64,000 nucleotides of DNA from Flavobacteriales bacterium (lineage in GTDB: Bacteria > Bacteroidota > Bacteroidia > Flavobacteriales_D > Parvicellaceae), in contig JACJZN010000008.1 of the NCBI GenBank assembly GCA_020635565.1, positions 496,001 through 560,000 on the forward strand, written 5' to 3'. Shown here in pieces: positions 1 to 9,590 of the stretch. Under the pieces are notes generated by a model. It ran no database searches and was not told the DNA's origin. It was given only the letters and a program-made list of their open reading frames with translations. The position numbers and the translations under genes are program-made. Within the stretch, counting starts at the first letter, position 1; each line of letters opens with the position of its first letter.

Positions 1-512
1 TCCAGAAGGATATTGTCATATTGTATGTTTTGCTGCATATCTATCGGAGTATGTTTCATATGCATTAGAATATAGGGAACATTTCGTTCGATAATCAGAT
101 CAAACATGTCATCATCCAATTGTCCTCCAGAAATGTCGTTGATTATTTGAACTCCTGAATCAAGACCAATTCTAGCAACGTTACTTCTAAATGTGTCTAA
201 GGAAATAATTATATCAGGGAACCGCTTAATGGCTTCCTCAATGATTGGTCTTGTTCTTTGGATCTCTTCGTCTTCAGGAATGTGAGTTGCTCCAGGTCTT
301 GATGAATAGCCGCCTATATCAATGAAGTCAGCTCCCTCTTCAAGATGTTTTTCAATCTGACTCAAAGCTGAATCCAAAGTGTTGGTTTTACCCCCGTCAT
401 AGAATGAATCGGGAGTGATGTTCACAATTCCCATGACCTTTGGCTGGTCAAATGAAATCAATTTCCCGCCACAATTTATCGTTGTCTTTTCACTTAAAAT
501 CGTATCTTTCAC
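1..512 (-). CDS. folP: Dihydropteroate synthase, C-terminal part beyond window
   Basis: The reverse strand encodes the N-terminal ~170 residues of dihydropteroate synthase, which condenses 6-hydroxymethyl-dihydropterin diphosphate with p-aminobenzoate in cytosolic folate synthesis. Visible family motifs, in order, are GIVNITPDSFYDGG (pterin-binding loop), IDIGGYSSRPGA, SLDTFRS and NDISGG; the gene runs off the left edge. No ATG precedes the first motif in frame; a GTG at 512 gives VKDTILSEKTT ahead of the conserved core, so I chose it. It is divergent from the DUF1599 gene, with only 26 bases between the starts. The folP / DUF1599 / DoxX / tpiA neighbourhood recurs in Bacteroidota (family knowledge). 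Confidence 0.93.
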   Translation of the reverse strand, partial: MKDTILSEKTTINCGGKLISFDQPKVMGIVNITPDSFYDGGKTNTLDSALSQIEKHLEEGADFIDIGGYSSRPGATHIPEDEEIQRTRPIIEEAIKRFPDIIISLDTFRSNVARIGLDSGVQIINDISGGQLDDDMFDLIIERNVPYILMHMKHTPIDMQQNIQYDNILL

Positions 513-538
513 GCCTCAAATTTAGGATCGATAAAAGT

Positions 539-1087
539 ATGAAGAATACTTCAAAACAATACGATGAGGTGATTGAAAGATGCACCGACATTTTTTCAAA
601 GAAGACAAAAGATTACGGGACAGCATGGCGGATATTGAGAGTCAGTTCTCTGACGGATCAAATTTTTATTAAGGCGAATAGGATTAGAACCATTCAGGAA
701 ACGGGTGTGAATAAAGTAGGGGAAGATATTGATGATGAATTTATAGGGATCATCAATTATTGTATTATGGCATTGATCCAGTTGCAGCTAGCTTCGGATA
801 AAAGAATGGAGTTGCCGGTGGATGAAACAGTAGCACTTTATGAAAAGTATGCGTTCGAAGCGAAGGCATTGATGGAAAAGAAGAATCACGACTATGGTGA
901 AGCATGGAGAGATATGCGCATATCATCTTTAACGGATTTGATTCTAATGAAACTTCTTCGCGTGAAGCAAATAGAGGATAATCAGGGTAAAACTATTATT
1001 TCGGAAGGGATTGATGCTAATTATTATGATATGATTAACTATGCTGTTTTTGCTATGATCCTTATGAATGAAGGAGTAAAAGCTTAA
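539..1087 (+). CDS. DUF1599 domain protein (two repeats)
   Basis: A 182-aa protein of the DUF1599 family, which in Bacteroidota commonly sits beside folP; its biochemical role is not established. It consists of two similar halves: residues about 7-80 and 98-175 each carry a K(T/N)xDYGxAWRxxRxSSLTD segment followed by an I(N)Y-(C/A)-x-x-A-(L/M)-I helix, so the protein looks like an internal duplication. The open frame extends upstream to 440, but that part overlaps the divergent folP coding region and has no family similarity; the ATG at 539 (MKNTSKQYDEV) is the better start. The gene lies 65 bases upstream of the DoxX-like gene in the same direction. Confidence 0.85.
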   Translation: MKNTSKQYDEVIERCTDIFSKKTKDYGTAWRILRVSSLTDQIFIKANRIRTIQETGVNKVGEDIDDEFIGIINYCIMALIQLQLASDKRMELPVDETVALYEKYAFEAKALMEKKNHDYGEAWRDMRISSLTDLILMKLLRVKQIEDNQGKTIISEGIDANYYDMINYAVFAMILMNEGVKA

Positions 1088-1152
1088 TAGATTGTTAAAT
1101 CTGTGTTGGACACTTCTAGTTTGAGTAATTTCGGGGTAACAAGTTTAATATT

Positions 1153-2139
1153 ATGGAGAACGATAATAAGAAATACATAGTTTGGGGAATTAGAATTCTG
1201 TGTGCTGGATTGTTTGTTTTATCAGCAGTTGGAAAATTATCTACGGAAACTGTTTTTGATAAACCTGGATTCTCAATTTATAATTTTGAAAAGAACTTTT
1301 TGACCAAAGGTTTTGGAATTGAAGCTGGAATAGCTCAAATATTATCAAGGATATTAATTGCCATTGAATTTTCGATTGCGGTATTGCTTTTGTTGCCGTT
1401 TTATGTCAAGAAAGTTGTTATTCCAGGAACGATTTTACTTTTGGCTATTTTTTCTGTTCATCTTGGTTATCAGTCAATTATTGGTGAAACAGGTAATTGT
1501 GGATGTTTCGGTAGTCTAATTGAAATGACTCCGTTTGAATCCTTGATTAAAAATCTAGTTACAATTGCTTTGTTGATCTTGTTAGTTACTAAGTTTAAAT
1601 CAAATTGGGATGATAAACAGAATATTTTTCCAGTTCTTGGAACAGGTGTGATTTTTGTTTTCCTGTTGTTTGTATTTGTTCCAATGAAAGAATTGAATGG
1701 AACTTCGAATGATTCTGTTCAAATAGATGAAGAACATTATGAATCGGGATATGCGAATTACTTTTCGGATATCGATGAGGGGAAAAAATTGCTATGTTTC
1801 TTTTCTCCTACATGTGAACACTGTCAGGAAACCGGTAAGAAAATTACAGAGATGATCCAAGAGTATCCGGATCTAATGCCGGAAGTTCGAATTATTTTTA
1901 TGGATGAAGCAGGAGATGGATCTGCGACAGATGTTAAGAATTACTTTGAATTTGTAGGTGCGGAGTATGAATATTATGTGGAGACAATTGATAACTATGT
2001 TCCATTGTTTTGGGGTGAATATGAGTTTCCAGGTGTTTTACTGCTGAAGAATGGTGATCGAAAGTTATTCTTTAATGGAATTGAAGATGACGAATTCAAG
2101 CCGGATGTTTTATTAGAGGAATTGAAGAAAATTAATTGA
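1153..2139 (+). CDS. BT_3928/DoxX-like membrane protein with C-terminal thioredoxin-like domain
   Basis: A 328-aa inner-membrane protein. The first ~180 residues contain about four or five hydrophobic helices of the DoxX/MauE type, with a GNCGCFG segment between helices 3 and 4 as in MauE-like proteins (residues about 115-121). After the last helix (about 160-178) comes a soluble domain from residue 195 to the end with a CFFSPTCEHCQ motif, i.e. a CxxC in a thioredoxin-like context, probably facing the periplasm. MauE-like plus CxxC arrangements suggest thiol redox transfer; that is inference. The C-terminal domain is closely similar to that of the lipoprotein at 39217-40290 inside the mobile element. 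It is followed by the ABC permease and tpiA in the same direction. Confidence 0.8.
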   Translation: MENDNKKYIVWGIRILCAGLFVLSAVGKLSTETVFDKPGFSIYNFEKNFLTKGFGIEAGIAQILSRILIAIEFSIAVLLLLPFYVKKVVIPGTILLLAIFSVHLGYQSIIGETGNCGCFGSLIEMTPFESLIKNLVTIALLILLVTKFKSNWDDKQNIFPVLGTGVIFVFLLFVFVPMKELNGTSNDSVQIDEEHYESGYANYFSDIDEGKKLLCFFSPTCEHCQETGKKITEMIQEYPDLMPEVRIIFMDEAGDGSATDVKNYFEFVGAEYEYYVETIDNYVPLFWGEYEFPGVLLLKNGDRKLFFNGIEDDEFKPDVLLEELKKIN

Positions 2140-2234
2140 TTCACAAGGAATTATCGTTAAGATATTTTGACATAATTCGAAGTCTTAAAAATATCCATTT
2201 TTATTGCTAAATTTGAGGGCTTTTAAAGAAAAAG

Positions 2235-3557
2235 GTGGGGTCCTATATTCTCAAGAAAATAGCTTATGGTTTTGTAATACTCTTCGGAGTAGTTACTGGT
2301 GTGTTCTTCCTTCAGAATGCAGTAGGAGGTAATCCAGCTTTGCTTTTAGGCGGTCAAAATGCAACAGACGAGATTATAAAAAATGTAGAGCATGATCTTG
2401 GTTTGGATCTACCTCTTTATCAAAGATATTTTCTCTACTTGAATGATCTCTCACCAATTTCCTTTCATTCAGATAATCCTGAAAGTAGGATTTTTATGGA
2501 TACAGCGAAGTATGACGGTCAGTCGATAGTTGATTTTGGTCAATCAACGTTGTATTTTAAATATCCTTATCTAGGCAAATCATATGAAGATAAATCCTTC
2601 GTAGCTGATAAGATATTGGACAAGTTGGACGATACTATTGTTCTGGCTCTCGGTGCTGTCATGATTGCTTTTGTGCTGGGGGTGATTTTTGGAATATTAT
2701 CAGCCTTAAATAAAGGATCATTCTTGGATGAATCAAGTTTCATTATTGCCGTGGCCGGAATGTCGGTTCCGTCCTTTTTGTCAGGAGCCATAATCTCCTT
2801 TGTTTTTGGAGAATTGTGGTCGGAGAGTATGGATATACCTCTTCTACCGGTTTTTTCAGTTGTTTTCGCTTTAGTAATGGGGGCGATCTTACTCATCGTT
2901 CAAAATAAAAAGAAAGCCGCAGATGAAAAGGTGAAAATAACCTACCAGAAAGTATTTAGCTGGGTTTACAAAGGTTTGATTCTCGGATTTGGAGTATGGT
3001 TCATATACATTATTGGATTTTCAATTTTCGGTTTTGAAAGTATGAGCTGGCTTGGTGCAGTGGTAGAGGGGCCAGGAACAGGTTTAAATGTTACGGGACA
3101 ACTATACTCAGTGAATGATTTTACCGGGGAGGAGTATCTTTCTCTTGAAAACCTCATTTTGCCAGCAATAACTTTGGGGATTAGACCATTGGCTTTAGTG
3201 ACTCAACTGATGAGAAGCAGTATGCTGGATGTGCTCAACGAGGATTACATCAGAACTGCTAGGGCAAAAGGGCTGCCTGAAACCAAAGTTGTACTTAAAC
3301 ATGGTCTTAAGAATGCGCTGAATCCTGTAGTGACAGCGTTGTCTGGTTCGTTTGCTTCTCTCTTAGCAGGAGCTGTTTTTGTGGAACAGGTATTTGATTG
3401 GGATGGAATCGGGAATATCCTACTAGGAGCAATTCAGAATAGTAATATGCCTCTAATTCTAGGAGTGACAATTGTCATAAGTACGTTCTTCGTAATAATA
3501 AATCTTTTAGTAGATATCATTTACGGATTACTAGATCCTAGAATTAGGTTAAAATAA
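2235..3557 (+). CDS. ABC transporter permease, DppB/OppB type
   Basis: A 440-aa integral membrane permease of the oligopeptide/dipeptide importer class. The N-terminus (ILKKIAYGFVILFGVVTGVFFLQ) is the usual first helix of DppB-like proteins; helices follow at about 135-155, 165-190, 200-220, 245-265, and two near the end. The cytoplasmic loop that docks the ATPase (EAA-type) is seen as EDYIRTARAKGLPE near residue 340. The protein is longer than the usual ~310-330 aa because of loops at about 70-125 and 222-310. The start is a GTG at 2235, after an A-rich stretch; no ATG fits. No ATPase, second permease or binding protein lies nearby, so its partners must be elsewhere. Confidence 0.85.
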   Translation: MGSYILKKIAYGFVILFGVVTGVFFLQNAVGGNPALLLGGQNATDEIIKNVEHDLGLDLPLYQRYFLYLNDLSPISFHSDNPESRIFMDTAKYDGQSIVDFGQSTLYFKYPYLGKSYEDKSFVADKILDKLDDTIVLALGAVMIAFVLGVIFGILSALNKGSFLDESSFIIAVAGMSVPSFLSGAIISFVFGELWSESMDIPLLPVFSVVFALVMGAILLIVQNKKKAADEKVKITYQKVFSWVYKGLILGFGVWFIYIIGFSIFGFESMSWLGAVVEGPGTGLNVTGQLYSVNDFTGEEYLSLENLILPAITLGIRPLALVTQLMRSSMLDVLNEDYIRTARAKGLPETKVVLKHGLKNALNPVVTALSGSFASLLAGAVFVEQVFDWDGIGNILLGAIQNSNMPLILGVTIVISTFFVIINLLVDIIYGLLDPRIRLK

Positions 3558-3563
3558 ATTGAA

Positions 3564-4310
3564 ATGGCTAGAAAAATTGTAGCTGGGAATTGGAAAATGA
3601 ACAAATTGGCCGATGAGGCTCAAGATCTTTTTAATGATGTGCTTAAAGGAGCGGATAAGTTGAATTGTGAAATAGTTATTTGTCCGCCAGCATTGTATCT
3701 TCAGGGCTTCAATAATATTTCGAAAACTGATGTTAATGTCGGAGCACAGAATGTTTCAGCATATGTCAAAGGAGCATACACAGGAGAGTTTTCTGCTGAG
3801 ATGTTAAGAAGTTTGAGCATACCATACTGTATAGTAGGTCATTCTGAAAGAAGAAGTCTTTTTGGCGAGACAGATTCAGAAATAAATGAGAAGATCAAGA
3901 ACCTATTGTTTAATCATATCAGTCCGATTTTTTGTTGCGGGGAAACATTGGATCAACGTGAAATCGGAATTGAGAAGGATGTAGTTAAAGATCAGATAAT
4001 AAAAGCGCTTGAAGGATTGAAGTCATCCCAGATTGGAAGTATAGTGATTGCTTATGAACCTGTTTGGGCTATTGGTACAGGTGTAACAGCGTCCACAGAA
4101 CAAGCTCAAGAGATGCATGCTTACATTCGAAAGGTTCTTTTGGAAAAGTACGGAGAAATTGCATTTGAAATCCCTCTCCTATATGGAGGCTCGTGTAAGC
4201 CTTCAAATGCTAGGGAACTTTTTGCCTGTAAAGATATAGACGGAGGCTTGATTGGTGGAGCCTCACTTGAGGCCGCCTCTTTTCTGTCAATAGCTAATTC
4301 TTTTTCATAA
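3564..4310 (+). CDS. tpiA: Triosephosphate isomerase
   Basis: A 248-aa cytosolic glycolytic enzyme that interconverts dihydroxyacetone phosphate and glyceraldehyde 3-phosphate. All catalytic elements are present: NWKMN with Lys11, the electrophilic histidine in GHSERR (His93), the catalytic base in YEPVWAIGTG (Glu165, followed by the flexible loop 6), and the phosphate-binding LYGGS and GGLIGGASL segments. Length matches the family. The ATG at 3564 lies six bases after the stop of the permease gene, and the stop overlaps the prmA start (TAATG), so these genes are probably co-transcribed and partly translationally coupled. Confidence 0.98.
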   Translation: MARKIVAGNWKMNKLADEAQDLFNDVLKGADKLNCEIVICPPALYLQGFNNISKTDVNVGAQNVSAYVKGAYTGEFSAEMLRSLSIPYCIVGHSERRSLFGETDSEINEKIKNLLFNHISPIFCCGETLDQREIGIEKDVVKDQIIKALEGLKSSQIGSIVIAYEPVWAIGTGVTASTEQAQEMHAYIRKVLLEKYGEIAFEIPLLYGGSCKPSNARELFACKDIDGGLIGGASLEAASFLSIANSFS

Positions 4311-5137
4311 TGGATTATATTAAAGTGAGTTTTGTGCTGGAACCCTTGCTTCCGGCCAGAGAGATCCTGTATGCTGATCTGGAGATTTTAGGTTTTGAAT
4401 CAATGATCGATACCGATAATGGGGTAGATGCTTTCGTTCCTAAAGATAGTTTTCATGAGAATATTTTGGAAAATCTGATGGTTCGAAATATTCCAGATCA
4501 GAAAGTGGAATATTCAATAGAAACAATTGAGCAGCAAAACTGGAACGCCAGTTGGGAAAGTCAGTTTCAACCGATAATAATAAATGAAAAATGTACTATT
4601 AGAGCCCCTTTTCATGAATCTTCTTTGGTTCCGTTTGATATTGTAATTCTACCGAAGATGTCATTTGGTACAGGACATCACGAAACCACATTTTTAATGG
4701 CTCAGGAATTGTTTGAATTGGATTTGAATGGTAAGTCTTTTATGGATATGGGGTGTGGGACAGGTGTGCTTGCCATAATTGCGGCCAAATTGAAAGCAAA
4801 AGTTGTTGAAGGAATTGATGTTGAGGAATGGGCATACGAGAATAGTATTGAAAATGCAGCATTGAACAATCAAAGCCAGATCAGATTTTTTCATGGAGAC
4901 GTTGAACAGTTAAAGGGTAAAAAATTTGACGTGATTTTTGCGAATATTAATCGAAATATTCTTCTTCAGGATATGGCCGATTATAACGAGTCACTTAATG
5001 AAAATGGACAGCTTTATATGAGTGGTTTTTATACGACAGATGTCGATGCCATCACCAAGGAAGGTAAAAAAAGTGGATTGAAATTTGTACATTCGAAAGA
5101 TAAAAATGGCTGGGCAATGGTTCAGCTAACTAAATAA
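4310..5137 (+). CDS. prmA: Ribosomal protein L11 methyltransferase
   Basis: A 275-aa S-adenosylmethionine-dependent methyltransferase that trimethylates ribosomal protein L11. The N-terminal substrate-recognition part (1-105) is followed by the class I methyltransferase fold: MSFGTGHHETT (typical of PrmA), motif I DMGCGTGVLAIIAAK near residue 145, an acidic residue binding the ribose in GIDVEEWA, and the ANINRNILL motif near 210. The start ATG overlaps the tpiA stop. It is followed by a large exported protein eight bases downstream, in the same direction, an arrangement that hints at one long transcript from the permease gene on. Confidence 0.95.
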   Translation: MDYIKVSFVLEPLLPAREILYADLEILGFESMIDTDNGVDAFVPKDSFHENILENLMVRNIPDQKVEYSIETIEQQNWNASWESQFQPIIINEKCTIRAPFHESSLVPFDIVILPKMSFGTGHHETTFLMAQELFELDLNGKSFMDMGCGTGVLAIIAAKLKAKVVEGIDVEEWAYENSIENAALNNQSQIRFFHGDVEQLKGKKFDVIFANINRNILLQDMADYNESLNENGQLYMSGFYTTDVDAITKEGKKSGLKFVHSKDKNGWAMVQLTK

Positions 5138-5144
5138 TGGAAGT

Positions 5145-8100
5145 ATGTTGAAAAGATTGATTTTCATATCTATCTTGGTTTTACTCAGTTTCACAACTGG
5201 TTTCTCTCAAGGAATATTCAGTACGGATTCTACAAAATTTCTCAAGGATATCGTTGATTATCTAGGTCAGGTGAATAAGCAGGATGCGAAGGATTTTCAA
5301 AAAGAATTCGAGCCAATATGGTTCGGTGGGGTTTATAGTCCCGCGGAAAGAGCGCTGATCTATAGTGCAACTAACCAGATTGCAATGAAGAAAATGAAGA
5401 TCTATCCGGATTTTAAAGAGTACTTGATTGCGATTAAAAGTGCTAAGGAAGGAGGAATGAATTCTTCTGAGTTTGAAGAATGGCATGAAACAGTCGAAAA
5501 ATCATTAAATGAAAAGAATAAAAAGAGGTTCACCGAGTACATCAATACCTGTGCACTTTTATTATCTGATAACATCATATATCAATCTTCAAGTACAACC
5601 TGGAAATCTAGTAATAATAATTACAAGTTTACCTATGACAAAGAACCTGTGATATATTTCGATGAAATGGAATTGAAGTGTTATGCGAAGAATGATAGTA
5701 GTGTTCTATTCAAGACAACAGGAGAGTATTATCCATACTCTTCACAATGGAAAGGCTTAGGTGGAACCCTAACATGGCGAAGAGCTGAACTTCCTGAAGA
5801 CAAATTCTATGCAGAAGTTTCTAAATACAAGATTAGTATGAAAAGTGCTGGATACACCATCGATTCAGTGCTATTCTACAGTACTTATTTTGAGAAGCCG
5901 ATTTATGGAGAGCTAAGGGAGAATGTGTTGTCATATAGAGGGGTGGATCAGGTTTCGTTCCCGAAATTTGTATCTTATTCAAAACGATTATCTATTGAAG
6001 ATATTTTTCCGAATGTCGATTTTAACGGAGGATTCGTCATGGAGGGTGCGGATCTTTTGGGAGCAGGTACAATTGATGATTTATCAAGACTTGTTTTCCA
6101 CTACAAGGATAAACCTTTCGTGATTGCTGAATCTTTGGTTTTTGTGATAAACCCGCAAGGAGCCGTTGCGGAAAGGGCAAAGATTAAATTTATGATTGAA
6201 GAAGACTCGTTGTTTCATCCTGGAGTTTTGTTTCAATTTTCTAATAAAAATGAAGAAGCTAAGATTACTCTGACAAGAGGTAAAGGAATTACGGCAGCAC
6301 CATACGCAGATTCATATCACAAGCTTGATATCTACAGTGAAGCACTTAATTGGAAAATGGGAGATCCCTTAATTACTTTTGGACCACTATTTGGTTCCAC
6401 GGACTCTACAGCTCAGTTTACATCCTCAGATTATTTTGCAAGAGGAGATTATGATAGATTGACTGGAGATGGTCAGAATCCTCTGGTTTTGTTAAAAAAT
6501 AAATCAGACCAGCTTAAAACGAATAATCTTAAATTGCTCGATGCGGCATCAGCTCTTCAGACGACACCTGAATATGCAGAATCTCGATTGTATGAGTTGA
6601 TGGTAGAAGGTTTTTTAGACTATAACAAGGAATTAGGTACAGTCTTTTTGCGTGATAAATTGTTCAATTACATAAACCAAAGAGCAGGAAGAATGGATTT
6701 CGATGTAATTGATATTACTTCGAATAGTTTTACTAATGCGGAATTGAGTCTGGTGTCAAATGACCTTAAGGTGTATGGAGTGAAAAAGTTTACATTAAGC
6801 CATCCTCAGTTCGTAAGAGTATATCCGGAACGCGAGCAGGTAATCATTAAGAAGAACAGAGACATGAGCTTTGCAGGTATTATAAATGCTGGTCGCACCG
6901 AATATTTTGGGTCTCAATTCTTCTTTGAATACGATAATTTCAAAATAAATCTCATCGAATGTGATTCGATGAGATTAAGAGCTGTCAATACAGATAAAAA
7001 TGGCCCTCCCCAAATTAGATTGGGCTCTAAATTGGAAGGAATAAGCGGTCACATCTTGATTGATGATTCAGGAAACAAATCAGGAAAGGATACTTCTTAT
7101 AATCAGTATCCAATTCTCTCTGTGAATAAGAAAACATATGTTTATTATGATGACAAGTCGATCCAGAAGGGAGCGTATAAAAGAGATAACTTCAAATTTA
7201 TTATTGAACCTTTTGAGTTGGATTCTTTGGACAATTTCTCTAATGAAGGTCTAGCTTTTGATGGTGAATTTATCTCAGCGGGGATTTTTCCAACGATGAA
7301 AGAAACGCTGAAGATACAGAAGGATTATTCTCTCGGATTTATCAGAAAAGCAGCAAAAGGTGGTGTCGGAATTTACGGTGAGAAGGCGAACTATGAAAAT
7401 GAGATACGACTTAGTAATAAAGGGCTGCAAGGATCTGGAGAAATTGATTTCCTTAGTTCTCATGCGGAATCACAGAATATTACCTTCTTTCCGGATTCAT
7501 TGAATGCAATTGCTGAAATATATCATAATGAACCAAGTGAAGAAAAACCTCAAGTTCCCCTGGTTAATGGACAGAACGTATACGTAAGCTACATTCCTGA
7601 TCAGAAAGTGCTTTATGCAGCTGCTTATGAAGGAAATGAACTAAAAATGTATGGCGATACGATATCTTCTTTGGACGGAAGATTAGCATTAAGACCTGAA
7701 GGGATGACAGGAAGTGGTTATTTGTACATTGAAAATGGTCAGTTACTTTCATTGAATTATAAGTTTAAATATGAACATCTTGACGCAGATACTGCGGAAT
7801 TCTACCTCCGAACGGTGAACCTTGATGAGATGGCATTTAAAACTGAAAATGTAAATGCGCATGTCAGTTTCAAAACACGGAAGGGTCAATTCAAATCAAA
7901 CAGTGGAGAAAGTTTTGTGCAGTTTCCTGAGAATGAATATATCTGTTACATGGATCAGTTTAACTGGTTGATGGATCAGGATGATCTTGAAATGGAGTCT
8001 AAGGACAAAGGAAATGTGAATATTGAAACAGATCTGGATCTGGCTGGATCTAATTTCTTCTCGGTACATCCTAAGCAGGATTCCTTAAGTTTCAAGTCTC

Positions 8101-9572
8101 CTAAGGCAAAATTTGATGTAAGAAAGAAGATCATAACTTGTCAGAAAGTGGAGTACATTGAAACTGCAGATGCTAGGGTTTTTCCAGATAGTGGTATTGT
8201 AATTATCAAGAAGAAGGCAAATATGATGCCTTTTGAAAACGCAAAAATATTAGCCAATTTCGTGACGAAATATCACAATATTTTTGATGCAAAAGTGGAG
8301 ATTTCTGGTAAGAAATCCTACAAAGCTTCGGGTTACTATAACTACGTGGATGAATTTGATAATCAACAGAAGTTCTACTTTTCAAATATAGCTCCAGATA
8401 CGGCCTTACAAACCACGGCAAAGGGTGCTGTTAGTGAGGAGGCAAACTTCAAGTTAAGCCCGCAATTTGATTATGTTGGAGAAATTGAAATGTATGCTTC
8501 ATTTAAAGAATTGACTTTTAGAGGTGAAGTTAGATTGTCTGCTCATAATTGCTCAGGTATCGAAAGAAACTGGATGGCATTTGAAGGAGCGATAGATCCT
8601 AAAGAAATTTACATACCTGTATCTGGAGAAATGATAGATAGTAAAGGTAATCCAGTTGGTGCTGGTATGGTGTTGAATATTGACTCTGTTGGACTTTATT
8701 CTACTTTCTTATCTAATAAGAAAAGTAAAGATCATATTGATGTAATGACAGCCGATGGATTCCTAAGCTATGATAAACAAACAAAGGAGTATCGTATTTC
8801 TACTAGGGACAAATTAATAGAAAGGAGCCTTCCAGGAAATTATGTGTCATTGAATACGACTAACTGTAAAATGATCGGTGATGGAAGGTTTAATTTTGGT
8901 TGTGAATTCGGCTTGTTGGAAATCTCGCCTGTGGGAGTAATGGAGTACGATCCAGCCACAAGTCAATTGGGAATGAAGGCATCTATGACGATTAATTTTC
9001 CTTTTAATGAAGCTGCTTTAGGTAAGTTAGAAAAACAAGTTTCTGATTTTGCTGAATTGCCACCTTTGGATTTTAACAACTCAACCTATGAGAAGTCTCT
9101 TAGGGAGATTATTGGTTTGACAGAAGCCGATAAAGTCATTTCAGATCTGAACATATATGGAAAGGTGAAAGGTAAGTTACCTGATGCTCTTGCTGCACAA
9201 TTATATCTTGCAGATGTTGAATTTATATGGGATAAGGATAGAAATGCTTATGTGTCTAAAGGTAAGATCGGATTGGCAAATGTTGGTAAGGATCAGATAT
9301 TTAAGCAGCTCGATGGACAGATCGCTATTTACAAGCGACCGACAGGTGATGAAATTAGTATTTTGTTAAAATTGGACGATAATAATTATTATTACTTTAA
9401 CTACAAGCGTGGATTATTTCAAACATATTCAACGAATGAAGACTATAATAACGTAATTTTGGAAACCAAAAAAGACAAAACTAAGTTTAACGCCCCCAAA
9501 GGCAAGGAGGATTTTCAGTTCATGCTCGGTACTAAAACCAAAGCTGTGGCATTTATGAAGGATTTTGAATAG
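5145..9572 (+). CDS. Large exported protein of unknown function (1475 aa)
   Basis: I do not recognise a named family. The protein begins with a clear Sec signal peptide (MLKRLIFISILVLLSFTTGFSQ, cleavage after about residue 22) and has no later membrane segment. An alpha-helical start (about 25-150) is followed by roughly 1300 residues that alternate short beta-type strands with charged turns, many FxxxKFxF and DNNYYYFNYK-like patterns and no cysteine-rich or T9SS sorting tail; the end (AVAFMKDFE) is not a sorting domain. A long beta-helix or a surface/periplasmic scaffold is possible. It follows prmA by eight bases and precedes plsY by eighteen, so it is probably in an operon with them. The large size and lack of repeats make it worth a structure prediction. 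Confidence 0.75.
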   Translation: MLKRLIFISILVLLSFTTGFSQGIFSTDSTKFLKDIVDYLGQVNKQDAKDFQKEFEPIWFGGVYSPAERALIYSATNQIAMKKMKIYPDFKEYLIAIKSAKEGGMNSSEFEEWHETVEKSLNEKNKKRFTEYINTCALLLSDNIIYQSSSTTWKSSNNNYKFTYDKEPVIYFDEMELKCYAKNDSSVLFKTTGEYYPYSSQWKGLGGTLTWRRAELPEDKFYAEVSKYKISMKSAGYTIDSVLFYSTYFEKPIYGELRENVLSYRGVDQVSFPKFVSYSKRLSIEDIFPNVDFNGGFVMEGADLLGAGTIDDLSRLVFHYKDKPFVIAESLVFVINPQGAVAERAKIKFMIEEDSLFHPGVLFQFSNKNEEAKITLTRGKGITAAPYADSYHKLDIYSEALNWKMGDPLITFGPLFGSTDSTAQFTSSDYFARGDYDRLTGDGQNPLVLLKNKSDQLKTNNLKLLDAASALQTTPEYAESRLYELMVEGFLDYNKELGTVFLRDKLFNYINQRAGRMDFDVIDITSNSFTNAELSLVSNDLKVYGVKKFTLSHPQFVRVYPEREQVIIKKNRDMSFAGIINAGRTEYFGSQFFFEYDNFKINLIECDSMRLRAVNTDKNGPPQIRLGSKLEGISGHILIDDSGNKSGKDTSYNQYPILSVNKKTYVYYDDKSIQKGAYKRDNFKFIIEPFELDSLDNFSNEGLAFDGEFISAGIFPTMKETLKIQKDYSLGFIRKAAKGGVGIYGEKANYENEIRLSNKGLQGSGEIDFLSSHAESQNITFFPDSLNAIAEIYHNEPSEEKPQVPLVNGQNVYVSYIPDQKVLYAAAYEGNELKMYGDTISSLDGRLALRPEGMTGSGYLYIENGQLLSLNYKFKYEHLDADTAEFYLRTVNLDEMAFKTENVNAHVSFKTRKGQFKSNSGESFVQFPENEYICYMDQFNWLMDQDDLEMESKDKGNVNIETDLDLAGSNFFSVHPKQDSLSFKSPKAKFDVRKKIITCQKVEYIETADARVFPDSGIVIIKKKANMMPFENAKILANFVTKYHNIFDAKVEISGKKSYKASGYYNYVDEFDNQQKFYFSNIAPDTALQTTAKGAVSEEANFKLSPQFDYVGEIEMYASFKELTFRGEVRLSAHNCSGIERNWMAFEGAIDPKEIYIPVSGEMIDSKGNPVGAGMVLNIDSVGLYSTFLSNKKSKDHIDVMTADGFLSYDKQTKEYRISTRDKLIERSLPGNYVSLNTTNCKMIGDGRFNFGCEFGLLEISPVGVMEYDPATSQLGMKASMTINFPFNEAALGKLEKQVSDFAELPPLDFNNSTYEKSLREIIGLTEADKVISDLNIYGKVKGKLPDALAAQLYLADVEFIWDKDRNAYVSKGKIGLANVGKDQIFKQLDGQIAIYKRPTGDEISILLKLDDNNYYYFNYKRGLFQTYSTNEDYNNVILETKKDKTKFNAPKGKEDFQFMLGTKTKAVAFMKDFE

Positions 9573-9590
9573 TCTGAATTTGAAATAGTT

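Noticed and set aside
440..538. Upstream extension of the DUF1599 protein
   Set aside because: It overlaps the divergent folP coding region and lacks family similarity.
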